DNA of 64,000 nt from Rhytidiadelphus loreus (Eukaryota > Streptophyta > Bryopsida > Hypnales > Hylocomiaceae). Below are positions 36,319-48,075 of this stretch, one piece after another; the stretch's first letter is position 1; each line of letters starts with the position of its first letter. A program made the translations under genes and the position numbers. The notes under the pieces are model-generated. The model searched no databases and was not told the DNA's origin. It saw only the letters and a program-made list of their open reading frames with translations. The stretch spans positions 4,035,001 to 4,099,000 of the forward strand of contig OX344765.1 in NCBI GenBank assembly GCA_947034895.1, given 5' to 3'.

Positions 36319-36993
36319 CTATTTCACGGGGTAGGGCAAGTTAAGAACGTAGAGCAAGATGTAAGCCCAGGCCACGCCGGAGATTCCTCCGAAGAACCAC
36401 CCGCCGGTGAATCCGGCCCACCCCTCGGCCGTCTGGAGCTTGTCCGCGTCCTTGGTCCGTCCAGTCAAGGTCAGGTTGGGTGCCAACGAGGGTTCACCTT
36501 CCTTGAAGGTCGCAATGCCATAGATGGTCAAGCAGATGGTGAGAATGGTGACCAGTCCAGCCGCGCCGAGAGAACCGGCTTCCCCCCTGACAACCGAGTT
36601 TCGGAGAGGCCCCGTCAAGACGAACGGGCCGACGAGGAAGTAGCCATGGGCGAGCCCAATCTCGATCCCACGCAGCAACGGGGACACGGCGGTGCGGTAC
36701 GCGGGGAGGTTGGAGAGGTACCACGCGATGAGCGGCGAGCTCGTCACGGGCGTTTCCAGTCCCCCGATGAAGGGGTCGCCGTTCAATGGCTCGACGACTT
36801 GGTACTTCTCCGTAGTCGCGGCGCGGATGGCACTCACTTGAAGCTTCTTCGACGCGGGCATGGCGGTCGTGCGGAGAGTGCTCACATTGCCGAGGAAGGC
36901 CCGGTTGACGACAGACCCCTGGGGCTTGCTCACGCGCTGCGCGCGCTCCAGCGCGAGCAGCCCTCCGGCGCGGGTTATTGCAGCAGCCGCCAT
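36319..36993 (-). CDS. PsaL: Photosystem I reaction centre subunit XI PsaL, single exon
   Basis: An uninterrupted frame of 224 residues starts at ATG 36993 ([11 protein letters not shown]...) and stops at TAG 36319-36321. PsaL is a thylakoid membrane subunit of photosystem I; in plants it forms part of the docking side for light-harvesting complex II during state transitions. Residues 1-55 look like a chloroplast transit peptide. The mature part begins near [21 protein letters not shown], the typical start of plant PsaL. Three hydrophobic segments follow (around [30 protein letters not shown] and [20 protein letters not shown]). An upstream in-frame TTG is not needed. A G-box and I-box lie upstream. 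It is convergent with PsbR. Confidence 0.95.
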   Translation of the reverse strand: MAAAAITRAGGLLALERAQRVSKPQGSVVNRAFLGNVSTLRTTAMPASKKLQVSAIRAATTEKYQVVEPLNGDPFIGGLETPVTSSPLIAWYLSNLPAYRTAVSPLLRGIEIGLAHGYFLVGPFVLTGPLRNSVVRGEAGSLGAAGLVTILTICLTIYGIATFKEGEPSLAPNLTLTGRTKDADKLQTAEGWAGFTGGWFFGGISGVAWAYILLYVLNLPYPVK

Positions 36994-37180
36994 AGCCAAC
37001 TACCCTGCAAAATCACTGCGAAAATCCAAATGGGGAGGAATGGGGTCGAGAATTGTGTTCCGAGTTGGAGGGGGAATTGGAAGTGGAGGGACGGAGACGG
37101 GGATGGTGTTGTAGGAGAAGGCGAGGGGCGTGATTTGTGAAAGAGGATGCGGGAGGAATGGGTGGGGCTTTCCCGTTACC

Positions 37181-37200
37181 GATAAGGTGGATGACACGTG
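37181..37200 (-). promoter_or_regulatory. I-box plus G-box light-response module upstream of PsaL
   Basis: GATAAG (37181-37186) and CACGTG (37195-37200) lie 8 bp apart, about 190-205 bp upstream of the PsaL ATG. This pairing is the classic light-responsive arrangement of nuclear photosynthesis genes, bound by bZIP/bHLH factors at the G-box. The DNA between it and the ATG is CT-rich on the coding strand and has no clear TATA box, which is common for photosystem I genes. Binding is inferred. Confidence 0.65.
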
Positions 37201-38925
37201 GCGACGCAGGGTAGACGGAGGGGTATTCTGGATGATAGAAGGAGGCCGGCCGCCGTCGCCAACTGGGGGACGCGAACAGCCGCGGACGCCCGGTGGGGTG
37301 ATCTTTTCCGCGTCTGTCTGTGTCGTCCACACTCTTCTCCGGACTTCTGGTCCAGTCGAGTTTTTGACTGGCAAATAAATAAAAAATGGTGCGCTACACT
37401 TCTGCTCCATCTCTAATTGAACACTTCGTGCCTGATTGCACATTTGATGACCATCCCGAGAATATCTCAAGGTTAGTTGGACGACCTTCACATGACTGTC
37501 AAATGTGCAACACATGTTAAGAGTTCCGACTGGAAAGACCATTTGTGTCCACCTAATACTGCAATTAGGGAGGCTTGAATTTACTAAGTAACTTGAAAAT
37601 AGATTCTTATTGTGGAGATTTGAAGAACTACGAGAATTGCACAAAATGAACTTTCTTTCACACCCAAGTTTTCAGATTCAAGTTATCTTACATGGATGCT
37701 ACAATCTTAAGTGATTTAATGGTAAAGGTAAAAGCCAGGAGGTCTTGAAACTAAGCGTGATTCCTCACCCTACCAGTAATTCCGCTGCCCTTGGAAATCA
37801 CTGTACCAGTAATCTGCTAGCAAAGACGATAACGTTGCAAGCATCCAGTTAAATTAAAATCGTTCAGTTAATCGCTGCCAGTGTGACTCCAGTCAGCACT
37901 GGTATATTCTGTGTGGGGCTTTGATAGGTTAGCAAAATGACAGATTCAACAAAACGGACTCCTACATTTCAGAAATTATTTAGCTTTCTGCTTTCAAACT
38001 CAATTCAATACTATGTTCAAGACTGTGAGTATAATTATATATGGTAACACCGTTCATTATTCCTTAGGATGGAACGCAAACAGAACAAGACTGAGTTCGT
38101 GTGCTTGTCACGAGCCTCAGGTTTCTGACTCCATGTAGCAGCGGAATTCCAGGTGAATTAATGAATGAGAGACTTGAGAGTCTTTGATAGCCTTTGGAAG
38201 TTTCTTAGCTTTTGGAAGATTGACTCTGCGTGAATTAAACTCATACAGAGGAGGATGGAGAACAGGGGAAGGAAGATGGGTTCATTTGGTGCTTGTGCCA
38301 CCAAGGAAAACGTAGAGTATATGCGCACTTTGGCATCAAAGAGTGTTGTTATTGAGGCTTTTAAGAACGAATTTAGACCTCTGCAAGTTGACTAGCAAGC
38401 CCAAGTCCTGGTTGCCATCCATTCACCTTTCAAGAATGGGATGACTGGAGAAGCAATCAAACTCAAACCGAGGCTAGCTTGCTTGTAGTAGAACCAGAAC
38501 GCTACTTCGAGCCATAGACCTAGGTTACACGTGATTTGGGTTTCAAGAAACAACGAGCTCCAGAATGACGAACAAATTTCAATACGGAGTATCATATTTG
38601 AAAGGGTCTTCTACGGACTAGGTAATTGCAAAGCAAACCAAGCTCTTAATACAATCGTCGGTTACGACCTCCTGAGCCATGGGCAGTGAGGTTGGTGTTG
38701 ACTTGCAATTACTTTTGATGACTTGGCCTACTTTGCAATTATTGGACATAATCTTAATGTAGGAAAGTTGAGCCATTTGACTTCTTTGATTGCTTAACCA
38801 ATCAAAGCATGCCACAATGGCAAAATTCTCTTGTATTTAGATTATGTTAGGTGGATCTGCACTCACTTAGTTAATACCTATTGGTAGTAGTAGAGATTTC
38901 TCTTAGATTTCTCTCATTGCCAAAC
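37201..38925. other. Distal PsaL upstream region and intergenic DNA
   Basis: Frames at 37000-37644 on the minus strand cover the PsaL leader and promoter and show no family match. From about 37400 on the DNA turns AT-rich with no recognisable exon. Minus-strand frames near 38392-38815 are unrecognised. Confidence 0.5.
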
Positions 38926-39120
38926 CAATGAAATTTCTACTTCATATCCATCCTATTGAAAATTTGCACAAGGCAAGTAGTCAACATTATCAATCTTAAT
39001 TTGCCTCTCCTTAACCAATCGAAACACAATGAAATTTCCACCTCATATCCATCCTATTGAAAATTTGCACAAGGCAAGCGGTCAACATTATCAATCTTAA
39101 TTTGCCTCTCCTTAACCAAT
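38926..39120. repeat. 101-bp direct tandem duplication
   Basis: Two copies, 38926-39026 and 39027-39120, are nearly identical. They begin CAATGAAATTTC(T/C)AC and include ATCCATCCTATTGAAAATTT and TTAATTTGCCTCTCCTTAAC. Only a few substitutions separate them, so the duplication is recent. Non-coding. Confidence 0.9.
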
Positions 39121-39187
39121 GGAAACATGCTATGACAATGAAACTCTCTTGCATTGAGATTACAAAAATAGGGCTTGAATAAAGCAT

Positions 39188-39402
39188 CTCCCTCCATCTA
39201 AAATGATCTTTTGGTTTTCCTTAATTTTATTGCAATAAGCTCAATACTACACTTTGAAAGGGCTCCAAAACTTAAAGTTTCAAGACAATAGGAGTGCACA
39301 AAATTCTACGTATAGTTTGAAATGGGTTGAAATAACTTTATTTTCAACTTAAGGTCTGGGACATTTTGTCCAACCAAAAGATCATTTTGGGACGGAGGGA
39401 AT
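39188..39402. mobile_element. Stowaway-like MITE, about 215 bp
   Basis: The left end CTCCCTCCATCTAAAATGAT then CTTTTGG is matched on the right by CCAAAAGATCATTTTGGGAC then GGAGGGA. CTCCCTCC plus a run resembling GTCCCAAAAT is the hallmark of Stowaway (Tc1/mariner-derived) MITEs. A clean TA duplication is not evident. Non-coding. Confidence 0.75.
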
Positions 39403-40359
39403 ATTAAGGAAAAAATCATCCAAATCAAGTCCTTAATTAGCTATTCTCTAGGATTTACCTAGACATTTCAATACCAAAAACAGTGCTATAATGGATAAGA
39501 AAGTTGGTGAAGATTCAATGGATTCTAACTACCATTATGTCTTACTATTCTTGCTAAATAATGAGTTTCTTTTTTTAAATGGATTTGTCACCAAACGGTG
39601 AGTTAATATAATTTTTCATTTGTACAAAGAAGTCTACAGTAATTCGTGAACATGTGGATGATTGAAGGTGGAAATGGATGAAAGTTGGATTAGGGTAGAC
39701 AAAAATTCAATGATAGTCACACTATTTGAGATAGTATGAAAATAGTGTAGATCACATTGTGTTGATTTTATCTAAAATATTGTGTACTTTCATACCAGTG
39801 ATCACACAATTGCATGATTTCTCAAATTAGTGGAATTAGTGTTATTGAATGCCACACTAATTGGGTTAGCTTGAGTAGTGCAAATCTGACGCCATAATTC
39901 TACAAAATGGTCTGGCATAGGGTACCCTCACAAATGGGGATATGCCCATTTCCATTCCATTTGTAACCTTGAATGCATTTCTTTTCCCCCAGGAAGCAAT
40001 CTGTTCATGTTCACATGGAAGAAGGTTCATATGGAAGGAGCTTATATAGAACATTCCAAACTACAACATTTTAAACTTTCTATACACATGGATAATATTC
40101 AGAAGGTCTCAAAACTAGATTCTCATGGCCAACAGTAGATTTTACCAACAACTCTCCAAAATGGATTCATATAACAACAAAAATACCCCAAAATGCTAAG
40201 CCAGATGATCGGCCATCAGTATTGTTCTCAACTAACTTATGTTGCATCAAAGAGTTCCAACCTTTTGTGCACAAGGAGTTGGAAATAGGAAGTTCTGTAG
40301 GGCCGCATGAATGGAAAGACAACAAATATTCTCCTGCAAGTTGGGGTTGCGAATTGGGG
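39403..40359. other. Intergenic, no gene seen
   Basis: AT-rich sequence with no recognisable gene. One unremarkable frame lies at 39866-40054 on the minus strand. Around 39715-39850 there are several short direct repeats (words related to CACACTATTTGAG and ATCACA) without clear structure. Confidence 0.5.
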
Positions 40360-40380
40360 TTTAGGGTTTAGGGTTTAAGG
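40360..40380 (+). repeat. Short telomere-type tract (TTTAGGG, TTTAGGG, TTTAAGG)
   Basis: Two exact plant telomere units and one variant lie about 190 bp beyond the stop codon of the methionine-salvage fusion gene. On the minus strand this reads as a telo-box-like CCCTAAACCCTAAA. It may be a chance interstitial tract, or a regulatory motif in the 3' flank. Confidence 0.8.
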
Positions 40381-40571
40381 ACGGCTGTATCTCATAATTC
40401 CTCTACTCAAAGTGAGCCATTTGATAAACCACAAGTGGCGAATGGACGTTCAAGATTGACCACGACTCGGTATCAATCTTCTCAAGCCTCCCAGCTCTGG
40501 AAGGTTACCTGGGCCCTTCCCTTCCAAAGCAGCACATCCCAAGGGTCCATTTCAACAAACAAGAAGGTTTC

Positions 40572-43500
40572 TTAATGGCTACCCTGCAGAGCATTACAAA
40601 CTTGCCTAATATCCGAGTAAGTCGACCTTTCTTTCAGAAGATGCTTGGCGAAGTTCAAAGCTCGGCGCTCACATTTGACTTTCCTCTCCACATCCGAAAT
40701 GGACTCGAGATCTTCCACGTGAGCAATGCCAACTATTCTCCGGATCATTTTGGCTGCAGCAAAGCCAAGACTGTCCTGGAACAGCTCGCTCATGTATGCT
40801 TTCTGGACAAGCGATTGGAGGTCCTTGGTGTTGTAGACCTCCTTCTTATATGCATCTCCGGAGCCCCAGTTTTGATCCCACAGAGCGATGAACCTCTGCG
40901 AGAACAGCTGCCATGTGTCGCCTATCGTTTTCAGCAGCCAGAGCTTGTACCCCTGAAAATTACAACCAGGTGTTGATTCAACCTTAGAAAGCATAAAATA
41001 AGCCACAGTGAAACTGTTGCAGTAACAGAGCCACTCCAACTCTTCTCACTCGAGAAAAAACGCACCCTGAAAGACCCCTCTATTAGTGGGAAGTTAATAG
41101 AACGTTAGATCAGTGTAAAATTAATGTTGGCTAATAGTTGCAGATGAAAGATCAAATCAATGACACTGACATCACATTAACATTAAGTCAAACACAATTT
41201 GTGTTATACTAACATCGATTCATCATAACATCATTCCTAACACCTATTGCAAATGGACGTTAACTAATTAATGTCTTTTAACTTAAGATTATGAGCTATT
41301 GACGATCTAATGGGAGGTCTTTTGTGATGCAGATAGCATCAGAATCTGCTTTTGATTCTAGATGTGAGAAGAGTTCATGTACCTCTCGATCATTGTCAGC
41401 TGTCGCATGGCCATCTTGAGAAATGTACGCTAGAATCAGATTGCCAAGAAACGCTCCCACATCAAAGCCCATAGGGCCATAGAAGCCAAACTCAGGGTCA
41501 ATACATTTAGTGGAATCCTGTGTAACCATTATTGATCCTGTATGCAAATCTCCATGCAACAATGCTTGCGTTTTCTCACAAAACCTGTCACCAACAGTGT
41601 CAACAGATCAGAAGACATGCACTGAGCACATGCACAAGCAAATGATAGAAATAATGGTGATTATGATGGGAGGTTGTACTTACTTTGACTTTAATCCTGC
41701 AACCTCGAGTTTTATAGCCGAATCTTCTCGCAAGGCTTGGGCGTCAGAATCAAGGTGAGGTGAACTCCATCTATTGTTTTCAGCATCCATGTAGGGCTCC
41801 GTGAAGATGACTTGCTCTGTTAGCCGACACATTTCTATGTTGCCACAAAAATGTGCCACTGTGTCCAACAACAAAATCCTCAAATCATCAGAGCTAGTTC
41901 ACTAAACAAATAAAAATAGTGAAGGTCCTCAAAAACTTTGCTAGATTAACTGAACTGAGAGTATTGTACTACATAGACTGGTTTACTTAGAGTCCAATCA
42001 ATATGAAAACTACCACTTGTAAGCACAGAAAAGGATATTGCATGAGAAAATAACGTGATACCTTCTTTCCGATGTTTCAAAGTGGATAGAGAAAGTAAAG
42101 AAGTGAAGAAGAGAGTTGACGCCATGTACTCTGCCATATGCTGCGCCAAGAGAGGGTACACTGTGCCTGCAATCAGGCCCTTTCTCAAGATGATGTGAGG
42201 TGGCGCCAGATATTCCATGACAGTTAACGCCATGGGATGGTCGAAGTGGTAGACCTCAGGCACAAGGTTCGGTGCCAGTCCACCGTGTTCTCGCAACACA
42301 GTGGTTTCAAAGTATGCGCGCTCCAGTGTCATTGGCCACGATTCACCAACACAACGCACATATGGGAGAGCCTGTTATGCATTACAGTGAAACCAGCCTA
42401 AGAAAACTCTCAAGAATAAACGGAAACCAATCTCCAATAGGGAGGGCATTAACCCTAAAGGACCCAGTTTTCACGGCTTTTAATTGTGAAATATATAATT
42501 AAAACAGACCAAATTTTATATCGCCAGATCAGTGAAGAACATTGCATACGTTAGTCAATAAATAAATAAAATAGAACAAAAGAAAGTCCCTCAATCAGAC
42601 CCACTCAAAATGAAAAAAAACATGAGGCTTAATCTGGGACTCTTGGTCCTTCTGGGGTAAAGGTGAGTCATTGAAGTGTATGATCTACAGCAGCTGCAAG
42701 AACGGTTTCATTACCTGTTTCAAAACAAAAGCGCCCCTTGGACCTTCCAAGATGTAAACAAAATTCAAATTTCCGTCCCCAATTTCCTTCACAGTCCAAT
42801 CTGCACTGGTTCCGCCCAAGATGGCTCCCAGCTGAGGATGAGACTTCACGTAGCCTGCCACCAGCGTCTCATCCAGTGGTTTGAAATTGGCATGCAAATC
42901 ATCTCCATTCGCAACAATAGGCGTTGCTTCGCCAACTGAATCCTCCGGACTAGGTGAATGACTCCCGTTGGTTTTTGCAATAAATGCAGGAATATCGAAC
43001 ACGTCCGAGTTCTCGGCTTTGGTAATTACACCCTGACGCAACCAACAACAACCAGGTTAACCCCTAAATACCCAGAAGCCCCAATGGGACTTGCCAAGTC
43101 ACAAAACTCAAATTCAGAGCCACATATTGACAGGTTCAAGAAAATCATGGAATTGGGACCCTTCTCAAAATATTTGTTATTCATGTACTGGAGATGTCCA
43201 ATCACAAAATAAAGAAAATCAAGAGAAATGTGAGCGCATTTGAAAAATGCATTTTTCAGATACTCAAGCGAATTCAACTTACCATAAATCCACGAGGTCT
43301 TGTTCACTTATAATAATTTTTTATTCCAAGTGAATCAAATGTATGTTTCTATGTATGAAAGTAAAAAATAAAGCAGATTAATCATGAAAATTTAAAAATG
43401 AGTTTGAACGTCAAATGATATTTGATGTCCTACTTTGAAGCAATGCAAGTACACGTATACGGAGTCTCACATTGGCATGTGGCAATATACCTGGTCTGTT

Positions 43501-45908
43501 ATAATTCCATTAATGAGCCGAGCTGGAGTGACATCAAATGCAGGGTTCCAAACACCCACACCATGCGCAGCAATTTGAGTGCCATGTCCACCGTGTGAAT
43601 GCGTCAGTTCTTTCGGTGATCTTTCTTCAATGACAATCTCCTTCCCAGACTTTATTTGCGTGTCAACTGATGTCAATGGTGCTGCCACATAAAAAGGTAC
43701 GCCGTGGTGGAAGGCTGATAAGGCCAGACTGTATGTGCCTATCTTGTTCGCTGTATCACCATTGGCTGCAATGCGGTCTGCACCCACCACAACCGCATCC
43801 ACTCGACCTAGAGACTTCAAAGCCGCAGCTGCAGAATCGGCCACCAAAATAGTTGGGATCTTATCATGCACCAATTCGAAAGCTGTTAATCTCGATCCCT
43901 GCAACCCACTTCAAAAAACCTATTAAAAAATGCTTCACGTTTCAGTACTTCTAGACCAGATTATGGAATATAGGTCACTTCATAGGCAGATGCTGAGCCG
44001 TCAATCGAGCTGCTCAAGTCCAAATTATCGAAAGAAAATTGTTTGGAAGCAATAAAAATGACTAATAGACACCTGAAATCCTCCTTAAAAACATTCAAAA
44101 CAATCCAGAAGCAAAGATTTGACTCTTCCAATGAACACTGAAGTGATTATGACCCATAAATAAACAAATAAATAAATTATTCTCTAAAGCTAGGATTGAA
44201 GCCGTCATGGTCAAAATTTAACAGAATAGTTTAGATTTAATGAAAAAGACTAGTTTAATGAAAAACTCCGTAGGCTAGTATAAGTTAAATCGAGATCACC
44301 GAGCATGTAGTCTGGGTGGTTGCATACACGGAAATCTCAGGTAGACAATATTGTAGTGTATTCAAGACCGCTCAGTGCAGGAAAAAGGTGAAAGGGAAGG
44401 TCTGATTCAAAGTTGCTATTCTTCACAACAAAGAGAAACGATCTTCCACCATGCCAGCAACAACTAAGGAAACATAAATTGTAGGTTATAAAACACTGCA
44501 CTGCTAGACATACACAATTAAGGAAATCGTAGAAATATTTGAATGCACACCTGATTGTAAGGACGCGTCTCTGTACATATGGCAGTTTCAAGCTTTCCTT
44601 GCGCATGAAGCGCACGAATCACTCCTAGAGCCGTCCCATATTCTACCGTAGCCAAACTTCCAGTATTACAATGAGTAAGAACACGCATGCCATTGCCTGA
44701 AGTCGGTCCTTGTAACAAAGCATGTGCACCGAAAGCACCAATTGCCCTGTTGGACGCTACATCGGCAGCCAGCATCTTCTCCGCCCCTTCAAGGTAAGCC
44801 TGCAATAATCAACCACAAATCAATAAAGACAAGTGGAGATTTTTACCAAGGTTTCATTACAATGAAGGAATGGACACAGTTGCTACAAATTCTGACCTCG
44901 TAAACTGCTTCGGCATCAACGCCCTCATCCGCAACTTTCCGAGATAAATTCAACAACGTATACGCAGCTTCTGTGAGGTTGACTGCTGTTGGACGACTGT
45001 CCACCACGTTGCACACCACAGTATTAGTCAGCATTGTGTGATAACAAGGAAGGGACATCAAAGTGGCACAAAACCTCCTTACAAATTGGGAAGATGGATT
45101 AATGTCCGGGCGGGTGCAACAAACCTGGAGACAAGATAATCCAGTCGATTCTTCAAAAAAGCGACGGCCTCCTGTCCAGTTCCAGACGACACAGGATTCA
45201 AGCTTTCCACTTCCACGGCGAGAGAAAGGGCAGCAGCTATGGCTATGGCAGGTGCGCCTCGCACTACCATATCGCTAATTGCAGTCCTGGATTACGACAT
45301 TGCCATACATTGGTGACTCTGATTCCAAATCACCGACATCAATAAGGGTTTTGAAGAGGAAAAAAAAAAACGATCGCCCCAACCCTCCCCAACCTCCCAC
45401 CCCACAAAAAATCCAAACAAAATCAACCCCATCTTTAAAACTTACCAGCCTGCTGCCGCATCCTTGATATCAATGTAGATAGTTTCATGGGGCAGTTTCC
45501 GCTGCACAAGGTGCAAATTCACAAGCATTTCTCAAATCAGCCGTTTCTCAGTTCAGGATCAAAACTACACAATCAAAACCGAATCATTATACACTATTTC
45601 CTCGAAATCGAAAAGCCAAACTTGCGCGTAATAATGAGGTTTCTAGAATTGAGCCACAAGAACGTTACCTCCGGCATAACTTCGATAAAAACTTTGTTTT
45701 GACAATCATAGAAAATCCATAAACCCAAAACTTCGCAAAAGCACAAACCTTAACAGGCAAGAGAATCCAACCAATTCCGAAAAATCAATTCGATCCCAAA
45801 GACGCGATTGAATCTCACCTGGTCCAGAAGCTCAAGGCAGCCCCGCCTGTATCGAATAGCCTGAAGCATGGATCCTTTCTCCGCAGTGCTCTCCTCTGCC
45901 ACCGCCAT
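40572..45908 (-). CDS. Fused methylthioribose-1-phosphate isomerase / methylthioribose kinase (MTI-MTK), eleven exons
   Basis: Exons in order: 45908-45819, 45501-45446, 45286-45125, 44996-44897, 44799-44551, 43898-43491, 43032-42715, 42371-42062, 41858-41684, 41584-41383, 40952-40572. All introns are GT-AG and phases agree, giving 816 residues. Residues 1 to about 375 are the isomerase (MTI, mtnA), with [12 protein letters not shown], the catalytic Cys180 in [10 protein letters not shown] and Asp260 in [10 protein letters not shown]. About 376-404 is a Ser/Pro/Asp-rich linker. About 405-816 is the kinase (MTK, mtnK), with GDGNLN at 440-445, Lys460, HGDLHTGS (Asp635), DPEFGF (652-657) and FDVGAFLGN. 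Both act in the cytosolic Yang cycle: the kinase makes methylthioribose-1-phosphate and the isomerase converts it to the ribulose form. Exon 7 encodes the isomerase end ([20 protein letters not shown]), the linker and the kinase start without any Met. Each half is of normal full length. The start is ATG 45908. Confidence 0.93.
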
Positions 45909-46340
45909 CGCTCGTGAACCTCTGGCAGCAGAAGCGTCTTGTTGCTTTGATTCAAGACCCAACTCAGATTGCAACCCACGGATTGAAGGTCACATGAGAA
46001 GCGCAGAGTATGAACGCCGCTGGCCTGTTTGTTTGTTTGTTTTGTTTGTTACGGATTGGGATGAAGGGGTGAGGTGGTTGTGGCGCTTTGGGGGAATGCA
46101 CTTGGCTGTGTTCTGGGATTGTTACGGTCTTGCACGGCCTTGCAGTAAGTTACTAGTCAAAGGGAACTGACGGAAGCAATTCCCGGAGGGAATAGTTTAG
46201 TATATTCCTTTCTTATTCTATTTAGGGAGGATTTGGGCTTCGTTTATTCAGCCGGTGTACGTGCAAAATTGTTGTAGTGATATCCTATTAGTGGTAGTGT
46301 GTGAGACACTAATTTATTAAAGTCACACTATTTTAATTTA
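45909..46340 (-). promoter_or_regulatory. Presumed promoter and 5' leader of the MTI-MTK gene
   Basis: The frame continues a short way upstream of ATG 45908 through non-ATG codons only, then meets ATG TGA near 45990, so 45908 is the first usable start. The region to about 46200 is GC-richer than the DNA beyond it, as expected for leader and promoter. No TATA box or named element is clear. Confidence 0.4.
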
Positions 46341-47649
46341 GTGCAAGTTGAAATGTTACTATATTGCATTAATTTTCAACCACAAAAGTTTCTTATTAAG
46401 ACACTAATATTGCAAGTGATAAGAGGCAAAGCTTTTTTTTTATTCTATAAAATTAAATTTAGAAATTACAAACAAACATTAATTTCTACTACCAAACAAA
46501 CAAACAAACATCAATTTTTTTCAATTCTTTGTACAATATATGTAGACTGCCATGGCCAACATTACCCTGAAAATAGTGGAAAGGGAGTACTAGAGGTGGG
46601 AGTACACATGGCATTTAATTAGCCCTTAACCCCTACATGTTCTCGACTATGTTTTCACCAAAAATGCTCCAATACTATCATTTCTAGTACAGTTATCAAA
46701 TTTAGAAAAAATATATATTAATGTTAATGTAAGATCTTATTTTATGTTGGTTTGAGAAGATGTGGAATTTTTGTCACTTCAAACACTATGATTTAATTTT
46801 TTTTTTTAATATTGAAAATTGAGTTAAATAAAGGACTTCAAAGTTCATCTTAGAGTAGATATTCCATAACTACCCGCAAACTACCCAAAAACTAATACTC
46901 CTTATAACTTTCATCTCATTAATCAAAATGGAATGATTCAAAGCTTTCCACGTATATATAAATCTAGAAAAAATCATTTCAAATTTTTATTTTTTTAAAA
47001 AGTGATTCCTTGAGAAGTTTTTTTAGCTACCTAGGTTGCCTACCAAGCAATGAAAACTACATATCATATAATGACTTTTTAACCATGTAGTCAAAAGTTA
47101 TGAAAATTGTTGGGCCTTAAAGCTATTCCTCAAGCACATGTTGTGTGAAAATTTCAAAGAAAAAAGTAAAAATTCCATTCATAGTGAACTACCCAAAATC
47201 ACTATGTTGCCAAAAAAATGCATTTTAGGGCTTTAGGGCTTAATGATCCTTGCATCCAAAAATTGAATGTGTTCTTAACTCATTACAAACTCAATCATAG
47301 CTTTCAAAATATCCATTTTTTGTTATTTGTTTTAGACTATGAAAATGAATCCTCATAAGCTTACTATAATTATCAAAAAAATTTATGCAAGTAATATAAA
47401 AATGAATCCTCACAGATTTTACTATTACTTGCATATGATTTTACTATTAAAATATTATGCAAGTAATATGGCCCAATTTGTAAAATCTTATGGAAGTAAT
47501 ACTTTAATAACTTACTATAATTATCGAAAAAACTTAGAATCGATTCTTATTGGTGTTGACAATGTAAATGTGGTGCTACTTCTAGATTAATTCTAGTATC
47601 TAAAAAATGCCCCAAACCTTAGCTTCTTTTTTTAATTAGTAAAAGACTA
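46341..47649. other. AT-rich intergenic DNA, no gene seen
   Basis: Frames here are chance products of AT-rich sequence. At 47339-47480 the phrase ATGAAAATGAATCCTCA and the word ATGCAAGTAAT recur two to three times as short local repeats. Nothing else is supported. Confidence 0.55.
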
Positions 47650-48075
47650 AGGATTACAAATGGTTCAACCTGTAAAGATCCCAAGGGGTTGGATAAAACA
47701 CAAATTTGTTACAAAATACAAGTTTTGTAATTTCTTTTGAAATTTGAATAAAAAAAATAACGTGAATCAAAATTAGATAATCCATAGCAAAGGCTAAAAA
47801 TTTTAAATTTATTTGTAGATTTTCTTCAAATGACTTTTAAATATTTAACTTCAAAAAAATACCAAATTATATTTTCTATCTTTAGCATTTGAAAATTTCT
47901 ATAGTTGGTCAAAACTATTATTTCAAATATTTTGTGAAAAGTCATAAGATTTAATGATGAGAATATTGATACCTTCTCCAAATAATAAACTTTTCAACAA
48001 CAAGCAAGTACTAAACACTTTGTGCGTTATTTTACTTATACCAATAGTGATCTTATTTTTTAATATAAAAATAGA
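47650..48075. mobile_element. MITE-like element, family B, diverged copy
   Basis: It aligns by eye with 2237-2766: GGATAAAACACAAATTTGTT then ACAAAATACAAGTTTTGTAA, TTTTCTATCTTTAGCATTTG then GGTCAAAAC, and a GATTTAATGATGAGAAT block. The ends are not resolved. Non-coding. Confidence 0.55.

Noticed and set aside
37000..37644. 214-residue minus-strand frame upstream of PsaL
   Set aside because: It covers the CT-rich leader and promoter of PsaL, including the G-box. Its composition is Pro/Ser-rich low complexity and no family is recognisable.
40575..40976. 133-residue plus-strand frame
   Set aside because: It is the antisense shadow of the last exon of the MTI-MTK gene, whose minus-strand reading gives clear kinase sequence.
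42958..43307. Possible separate promoter or start for a stand-alone kinase gene between exons 6 and 7
   Set aside because: The nearest in-frame start would lie in intron 6 without family similarity, and exon 7 carries isomerase sequence in the same frame, so a fused reading is simpler.
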